In this document: positions 14,168-18,869 of the stretch, piece by piece
How the letters are laid out: each line of letters opens with the position of its first letter
How positions within the stretch are numbered: the first letter of the stretch is position 1
Assembly (NCBI GenBank): GCA_031273705.1
Contig: JAISRJ010000318.1
Coordinates: forward strand, 1-18,869
DNA: 18,869 nt
Source of the DNA: Clostridiales bacterium
Lineage (GTDB): Bacteria > Bacillota > Clostridia > Lachnospirales > WQUN01
Direction: 5' to 3'
Made by a program: the position numbers and the translations under genes
The notes under the pieces: model-generated
Seen by the model: only the letters and a program-made list of their open reading frames with translations
The model's database searches: none
Told to the model about the DNA's origin: nothing

Positions 14168-16831
14168 AAGAAAGAATTAGAAAAGACTTACAATCCAAAT
14201 ATAGAATCCAAGATCTACAAAAACTGGCTGGAAAAGAAATATTTTCACGCGGACGCGGATGAATCCCGGCAGCCTTATACAATTATGATGCCGCCCGCTA
14301 ATATAACCGGCGTGCTGCATGTGGGGCATTCACTCACATTTACTATTCAGGACTCCTTAATACGATTTAAGCGAATGCAGGGCTATAACACACTCTGGAT
14401 GCCAGGCACGGATCACGCCAGTATTTCTACGGAAGTAAAGATTGTTGACGCTCTGAACGCGGAAGGTATAAACAAGCGAGACATTGGCCGAGAGAAATTT
14501 TTGGAGCGCGCCTGGGCATGGAAAGAAAAGTACGGCGGTACAATAGTTTCACAATTAAAATTGATGGGTGTGTCCTGCGATTGGGACAGAGAGCGCTTTA
14601 CAATGGACGATGGGCTTTCCAACGCCGTTTTAACTACATTCATTCATTTATATAAAAAGAATTATATCTATCGCGGCGAAAAGCTGATAAATTGGTGTCC
14701 ATACTGCCGTACGACAATTTCTGATTCCGAAGTTGAATACGAAGAAAAAGATGGATACTTATATTATTTCAAATATCCCATTGAAGGAGGCGGATATATC
14801 GAATTCGCCACAACACGACCGGAGACGATTTTGGGGGATACCGCGGTCGCCGTTAACCCGGACGACGAACGATACGCAAATCTGATAGGTAAACTGGCGA
14901 TTATCCCGGTTATAGGCCGAAAAATTCCAATTATCGCGGATTCATATGTAGATAAAGAATTCGGTTCCGGAGCGGTTAAAATTACGCCCGCTCACGACCC
15001 AAACGACTACGAGGTTGGGGAACGGCACAAACTTGAGCGCATAAGCGTTATGACGGACGACGGCCGGATGAACGAAAACGCCGGTAAATATCAGAATCAG
15101 ACCAGTAAAGATTGCAGAAAAAATGTAATTCGCGATTTCGACGAACTGGGACTCTATATAAAAAAAGAATCCATCAAACATAATGTCGGTACACACGAAC
15201 GATGTCATACAATCATAGAACCGCTTATAAAATTACAGTGGTTTGTAAAAATGGCGGATCTGGCGAAACCGGCGTTAGAAGTCTACAACAGCGGAAAGCT
15301 TAGGATCTTCCCCGCTCGATTCGGAAAGGTATACGCCCATTGGCTGGAGAATATCCGCGATTGGTGCGTCTCTCGACAGTTATGGTGGGGACATCGTATT
15401 CCGGCATATTACTGTAAATCCTGCGGCGAAGTATTTGTCGGGTTGGAAGCGCCGGATGTGTGTGATAAATGCGGACACACCGAGTTCCGGCAGGAAGAGG
15501 ATACTCTGGACACTTGGTTTTCATCGGCTCTATGGCCGTTCTCCACTTTGGGCTGGCCTGAAAAGACAAAAGAACTGGAATATTTCTATCCGACAAGTGT
15601 GCTGGTAACAGGTCACGAAATTCTCTTCCCTTGGGTTATCCGAATGGTTTTTTCAGGACTGGAACTTATGGGCGACACCCCCTTTAAAGATGTAATGCTA
15701 AACGGTATAGTCCGTGATGATCAAGGACGAAAGATGAGTAAGTCACTTAACAACGGCGTGGATCCCATCCAGGTTATAGAGCAATATGGGGCGGATGCCC
15801 TGCGATTAATGCTGGTAACAGGCAACGCGCTGGATAATGACACGCGATTTTATTGGTCAAGGCTGGAAAACGCGCGTAATTTTTTAAATAAACTCTGGAA
15901 CGCAACACGATTCGTTATGATGAATATGGACTCCGAAACGAATTGTGCGAATTCTTCTGATTTCTCTGATTCAAGTAAAGGTGCCGTAACAGATAAATGG
16001 ATTTTGTCGCGGGCTAACACAATCGGTCGTGAAGTTACGAACCGTATGGACAATTATGATCTGGGGATGGCCGCGCAAATGGCTTATGACTTTATTTGGG
16101 ACGAATTTTGCGATTGGTATATAGAGATTGTCAAACCTCGTCTGTATAATAAAGAAGATCCTACCCGCCTATCGGCGTTGTGGACACTAAAAAAAGTATT
16201 AATCATAGGGTTAAAGCTATTGCATCCGTTTGTTCCTTTCATAACCGAAGAGATTTTTACTACGATTCAAGATTCGGAAGAAACTATTATGTTTTCCAAC
16301 TGGATAGAATTCGATCCTTCTTTGCAATATCCCGAAGAGGAAAAGTTAGCGGGACTGTTCCAACAGGCGATAAAAGGGATACGCGCCGCAAGATTGGAGA
16401 TGAGTGTCGATCCGTCAAAAAAGATTAACGCGAAACTTGTATCCGACGACGAGCGAATTCGAGGTTTTTTTGAAAGCATTCGCAAATCGTTTGTCATGAT
16501 GGCAGGCGCGAGCACATTTGAAATTTTTGTATTAAGCGCGCGTAAAAGCGGAGACATAGTAAATGAAAACGACGTACCCGTAATTATTGACGGCGCGACT
16601 GTTTACATATCATTGGATGAAACGGTCGATCGTGAAAAAGAGTTGGAGCGTCTTAATCGGGAAAAGAAAAAAATCGAGAGCGAACTAAGTAGATGCGAAG
16701 TCAAGCTTAACAATCCCGGTTTCCTGAGCAAAGCCCCCGAAAAGCTTGTTTCCGAAGAACGCGAAAAATTAAGAAAGTATAATTACATGCTGACAAAAAT
16801 AAATGATCGTATAGCCGCCGCCACTGTATAG
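14165..16831 (+). CDS. valS: Valyl-tRNA synthetase
   Basis: The class I synthetase of 888 residues charges tRNA-Val and edits mischarged threonine. The HIGH motif is HVGH (52-55) after PPANITGVL. The editing (CP1) domain shows TTRPETILGDTAVAV. KMSKS occurs exactly at 523-527. The C-terminal arm is a charged coiled coil (about 820-885), as usual in ValRS. Cys pairs CPYC (near 178) and CKSCG with CDKCG (about 415-435) suggest zinc sites. Length is typical. The TTG start with AGGAGGT is preferred; a longer reading from ATG 14054 adds 37 residues that are simply the translated palindromic repeat and include no family sequence. Residues after PGTDHAS read ISTEVKI rather than the commoner IATQ; that matches one subgroup of bacterial ValRS as I recall it. 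Confidence 0.96.
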   Translation: MKKELEKTYNPNIESKIYKNWLEKKYFHADADESRQPYTIMMPPANITGVLHVGHSLTFTIQDSLIRFKRMQGYNTLWMPGTDHASISTEVKIVDALNAEGINKRDIGREKFLERAWAWKEKYGGTIVSQLKLMGVSCDWDRERFTMDDGLSNAVLTTFIHLYKKNYIYRGEKLINWCPYCRTTISDSEVEYEEKDGYLYYFKYPIEGGGYIEFATTRPETILGDTAVAVNPDDERYANLIGKLAIIPVIGRKIPIIADSYVDKEFGSGAVKITPAHDPNDYEVGERHKLERISVMTDDGRMNENAGKYQNQTSKDCRKNVIRDFDELGLYIKKESIKHNVGTHERCHTIIEPLIKLQWFVKMADLAKPALEVYNSGKLRIFPARFGKVYAHWLENIRDWCVSRQLWWGHRIPAYYCKSCGEVFVGLEAPDVCDKCGHTEFRQEEDTLDTWFSSALWPFSTLGWPEKTKELEYFYPTSVLVTGHEILFPWVIRMVFSGLELMGDTPFKDVMLNGIVRDDQGRKMSKSLNNGVDPIQVIEQYGADALRLMLVTGNALDNDTRFYWSRLENARNFLNKLWNATRFVMMNMDSETNCANSSDFSDSSKGAVTDKWILSRANTIGREVTNRMDNYDLGMAAQMAYDFIWDEFCDWYIEIVKPRLYNKEDPTRLSALWTLKKVLIIGLKLLHPFVPFITEEIFTTIQDSEETIMFSNWIEFDPSLQYPEEEKLAGLFQQAIKGIRAARLEMSVDPSKKINAKLVSDDERIRGFFESIRKSFVMMAGASTFEIFVLSARKSGDIVNENDVPVIIDGATVYISLDETVDREKELERLNREKKKIESELSRCEVKLNNPGFLSKAPEKLVSEEREKLRKYNYMLTKINDRIAAATV

Positions 16832-16871
16832 AGATTTCAGAAAGTAGACGAAAAATCTTCAAGCTTTTCCG

Positions 16872-16900
16872 TTTTCCATTTATTTTTGAAACTGCTATAG
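16872..16900 (+). repeat. Short intergenic repeat, single-core copy
   Basis: This stretch downstream of valS begins TTTTCCATTTATTTTTGAAA and ends CTGCTATAG. It matches 4801-4842 upstream of nagB except that the nagB copy has the 12-base core TTTTTGAAATTG twice. TATAGA at its 3' end could be a -10 box, with TTTCCA 17 bases upstream as a poor -35. Confidence 0.5.
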
Positions 16901-16968
16901 ATACTACTCCATTATTTTAATCATCCGCAAACAGAACTTTTAGGATATTTCACTCGTAAATGAGGGAA

Positions 16969-16982
16969 AATCTTATAAGATT
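16969..16982. promoter_or_regulatory. Perfect 14-bp palindrome upstream of the signal-peptidase-like gene
   Basis: AATCTTATAAGATT is its own reverse complement and ends 23 bases before the ATG at 17006. It could be an operator for a dimeric regulator. It could also be chance in AT-rich DNA. Confidence 0.3.
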
Positions 16983-17005
16983 AAGAAATTAGGATGTGAC
17001 GCGGA

Positions 17006-18232
17006 ATGAAGATTGTTTCTATAACGGTTAAAATATTTCTGTTTCTGTTAGTTCTGTTTGCCATAATATTTCTTTCAATCTCACTGCTGATGTCCACCAG
17101 CAATGAGGGAACATTTTCAATCGGCGATTATAACATGTTCAATATAAGCTCGGAAAATATGGCTCCCGCTTTTGACGCGGGCAGTATCGTTATCACAAAA
17201 AAGGTAATCGAGACAGAGTTAGAAGAACAGGATATAATTACCTTTTATAATAATAGAGAAAAAACCTCTGTCCTGACACATCGCATAATACAAATAATTG
17301 ACATTGAGCGGGGCAGAACATATATTACACAGGCAGACGCGGATATTGTACCGGACGCAAGCCCGGTAACGTATGATATGATAGTCGGAAAGGTGATCTT
17401 CGCCGCTAACGGACTTGGAAGAATTTTACAGATAATGCGTACGCCCATCGGTATAGGCATTACGATAGCCATTGCGTTGCTGTTGATTTTCGCGACGCGG
17501 TTTGCGGGTTCAAGCAATAAAAAAACCAAGAAGAAACACCGCAGAAGAACTTCGGATTTAATAGCGGAACGAGAGCGGGTTAAAGCAGATACTTCCAATA
17601 TCAGAATTACGGAGTATACGGATTTTCCGTCATATTACACACCTCCGCAACCTGATATTCCACAATATGGCGTACCTCAGAATAATCCGCAAAACAATTT
17701 TCGGCAGCCCGGACAGACATATAATCCTAATCTCCCACAACCCAGAGCGCCGTATAACGCAAATAATTCGCAAGACACACCGCCGTATAACGCGAATAAT
17801 CCGCAAGACACACCGCGGTATAACGCGAATAATCCGCAAGGCTCACAGACATATAATGTAAATCAGCCGCAAAGCAGTCCGACATATAATGTAAATCAGT
17901 CGCAGAGCGGTCAGACATATGCCGATCCTCCCAATAATATGTCTGGCTATGCCTATCCTTACAATGTTCCTCATGACTCAACGCCCCAAAACTCGGCTTT
18001 GTATCCCGGAACGCGGCAGACTTATAACACTCCACATAATGGCGTGTCAAGCAACACTCCGCCGTTTAACAATATGCCGCAAAACATTTTTCCACAAAAC
18101 GGTACTCCTTACAATGGGCTTTCTCAGGGCACTGTTCAGCAGAATCCAACTGCTCCTGATTCTACCGGCCAGAATCCGCCGGATAAGAAGCCAAAAAAGA
18201 AATTTAAGTTGTTTGGCAAAAAGACGAACTAA
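17006..18232 (+). CDS. SipW/Sec11-like signal peptidase homologue lacking the catalytic Ser, with Asn/Gln/Pro-rich tail
   Basis: The 408-residue protein has TM1 at about 8-30, a type I signal peptidase-like extracytoplasmic domain (about 40-140), TM2 at about 148-165, then a strongly basic stretch (NKKTKKKHRRR) and a long low-complexity tail. The fold is recognised by SSENMAPAFDAGSIVI where active members read SGSMEP, by LTHRI with the conserved His92, and by DADIVPDASPV where members usually have GDANxxPD. The residue before Met52 is Asn51 (codon AAT), not the nucleophilic Ser, so peptidase activity is not expected unless this is a sequence error. The positive-inside rule places the tail (about 205-408) in the cytoplasm. 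It is rich in Asn, Gln, Pro and Tyr, contains six 11-residue repeats and ends in a Lys-rich cluster. A weak AGGATGTGA precedes the ATG. The next gene starts 21 bases later. Confidence 0.8.
   Translation: MKIVSITVKIFLFLLVLFAIIFLSISLLMSTSNEGTFSIGDYNMFNISSENMAPAFDAGSIVITKKVIETELEEQDIITFYNNREKTSVLTHRIIQIIDIERGRTYITQADADIVPDASPVTYDMIVGKVIFAANGLGRILQIMRTPIGIGITIAIALLLIFATRFAGSSNKKTKKKHRRRTSDLIAERERVKADTSNIRITEYTDFPSYYTPPQPDIPQYGVPQNNPQNNFRQPGQTYNPNLPQPRAPYNANNSQDTPPYNANNPQDTPRYNANNPQGSQTYNVNQPQSSPTYNVNQSQSGQTYADPPNNMSGYAYPYNVPHDSTPQNSALYPGTRQTYNTPHNGVSSNTPPFNNMPQNIFPQNGTPYNGLSQGTVQQNPTAPDSTGQNPPDKKPKKKFKLFGKKTN
17720..17917 (+). repeat. Six in-frame 33-bp tandem repeats in the signal-peptidase-like tail
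   Basis: Six units of 33 bases, each starting TATAA, encode residues 239-304 as YNxNxxQxxxx modules; examples are YNANNPQDTPR and YNVNQSQSGQT. Units 2-4 are closest to each other (YNANN), as are 5-6 (YNVNQ), while unit 1 (YNPNLPQPRAP) is more diverged. The exact period in codons shows expansion within a translated gene. Degenerate relatives (YNVPHD, YNTPHN) continue downstream. Confidence 0.9.
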
Positions 18233-18253
18233 AGGAAAAGGTTGTGTTTCAAA

Positions 18254-18784
18254 ATGAGTGAGATACTATCCCGCGACCAATATTCAGATCCTCCTAAACA
18301 AGAGAAAATTAATGGCGTATTATATAATATGGCAGCCGGAACAGCAAAACACGCGGAAGCTGTTTCAAACATATTCGCGGTTCTGGCGAGATTCTTTACA
18401 GGCAAGCGCTGCAAACCGTTTTCAAGTGAACTGGAAGTTCATCTGGATTCGGATAATGTGTTTCGTCCTGACGTATCTGTCGTATGCGATTTCTCAATAA
18501 TGAAAGATAATGGATATTATGGCGCGCCTTCGTTAGTGGCTGAGATTTTGTCGCCGTCTACCGCAAGGCGTGATCGCGCTGAAAAATATGACCTCTATGA
18601 AAGAAACGGGGTTAAAGAATATCTATTAATAAACCCGGAATACCTATCTGTTGAACAGTACGCTCTTATTGACGGTGAATTCAAATTACAGGCAATATAT
18701 TTTAGACCCGGTACTGAATTTAAGTCGTATGCCTTTGACGATTTATTATTTAATTTGGACGAAATATTTGATTACCGCCAATAA
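18254..18784 (+). CDS. Uma2 family (DUF820) putative endonuclease
   Basis: The 176-residue protein fits the Uma2/DUF820 family, which has a PD-(D/E)XK nuclease fold. The core is FRPDVSVVCD with Asp73, VAEILSPST with Glu97, then a Lys/Arg-rich helix RRDRAEKYDLY with Lys111 and the family phrase GVKEYLLINPE. The short beta-rich C-terminus (FDDLLFNLDEIF) is also usual. The biological role of Uma2 proteins is mostly unknown; many genomes hold families of them, and nuclease activity here is inferred. ATG 18254 is preferred to a TTG at 18242, which would sit directly against the purine-rich GGAAAAGG and leave no spacing. It follows the signal-peptidase-like gene by 21 bases, so the two are probably co-transcribed, and it is followed 12 bases later by repeat copy 3. 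Confidence 0.85.
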   Translation: MSEILSRDQYSDPPKQEKINGVLYNMAAGTAKHAEAVSNIFAVLARFFTGKRCKPFSSELEVHLDSDNVFRPDVSVVCDFSIMKDNGYYGAPSLVAEILSPSTARRDRAEKYDLYERNGVKEYLLINPEYLSVEQYALIDGEFKLQAIYFRPGTEFKSYAFDDLLFNLDEIFDYRQ

Positions 18785-18796
18785 GGGCGGCATCTT

Positions 18797-18869
18797 ATAC
18801 TCACGAGCAAAATCATTTGCCATCCATACGGTCTTTTTAGCACAATACCGCATCAGACGGCTACTTGCG
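18797..18869 (+). repeat. Long palindromic dispersed repeat, copy 3 (left half, cut by window edge)
   Basis: The 73 visible bases start ATACTCACGAGC and run to CTACTTGCG, matching the left arm of copies 1 and 2. The outer end is the best preserved: ATACTCACGAGC is the exact reverse complement of GCTCGTGAGTAT at the right ends of copies 1 and 2, so the complete element has true terminal inverted repeats. It starts 12 bases after the Uma2 stop. Confidence 0.88.

Noticed and set aside
17667..18257. Overlapping open frames (17667-17861, 17919-18257 and minus-strand 17630-18050) across the repetitive tail
   Set aside because: They arise because a 33-bp in-frame repeat keeps other frames open too; the frame continuous with the signal-peptidase-like domain is the supported one.

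Overview
This window looks like chromosomal sequence from an anaerobic, Gram-positive, Clostridia-like Firmicute, possibly an uncultured lineage. The inference rests on a HemZ-type radical SAM protein joined to hisS, a Gram-positive-style NagB, SipW/Sec11-type signal peptidase homology, a membrane-anchored M23 peptidase, AGGAGG-type ribosome binding sites and use of GTG and TTG starts. No ribosomal RNA, tRNA, CRISPR array, transposase, integrase or phage gene was seen.

Layout, left to right: (1) 1-1760, minus strand, the N-terminal part of a large secreted or surface protein that runs off the left edge. (2) A 311-base spacer with an A-rich tandem repeat. (3) hemZ and hisS, overlapping by 7 bases. 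(4) nagB, convergent with a minus-strand M23 peptidase gene; a strong hairpin that can terminate transcription from both sides lies between them. (5) A divergent intergenic region, then uvrB and uvrA (nucleotide excision repair), dcd (dCTP deaminase, overlapping uvrA by 65 bases) and an unrecognised two-TM coiled-coil protein. (6) valS. (7) A signal-peptidase-I-like membrane protein whose catalytic serine position holds Asn and which carries a long Asn/Gln/Pro-rich tail, followed closely by a Uma2-family (DUF820) PD-(D/E)XK protein.

Most genes are housekeeping: heme-related radical SAM chemistry, aminoacyl-tRNA synthesis, amino-sugar catabolism, DNA repair, nucleotide metabolism and cell-wall remodelling. 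The parts least explained by known gene families are intergenic. A repeat of about 160 bp, which folds end to end into one long imperfect hairpin, occurs twice complete (9162-9322 and 13987-14148) and once cut by the right edge (from 18797), always in the same orientation as the genes. The two complete copies differ by a compensatory base-pair change. A second short motif family with duplicated TTGAAA-containing cores ending in GCTATA sits upstream of hemZ, nagB and the signal-peptidase-like gene.

The best candidates for something undescribed are the palindromic repeat family and the signal-peptidase-like pseudoenzyme with its repetitive tail. I did not find a convincing multi-gene defence or mobile system.
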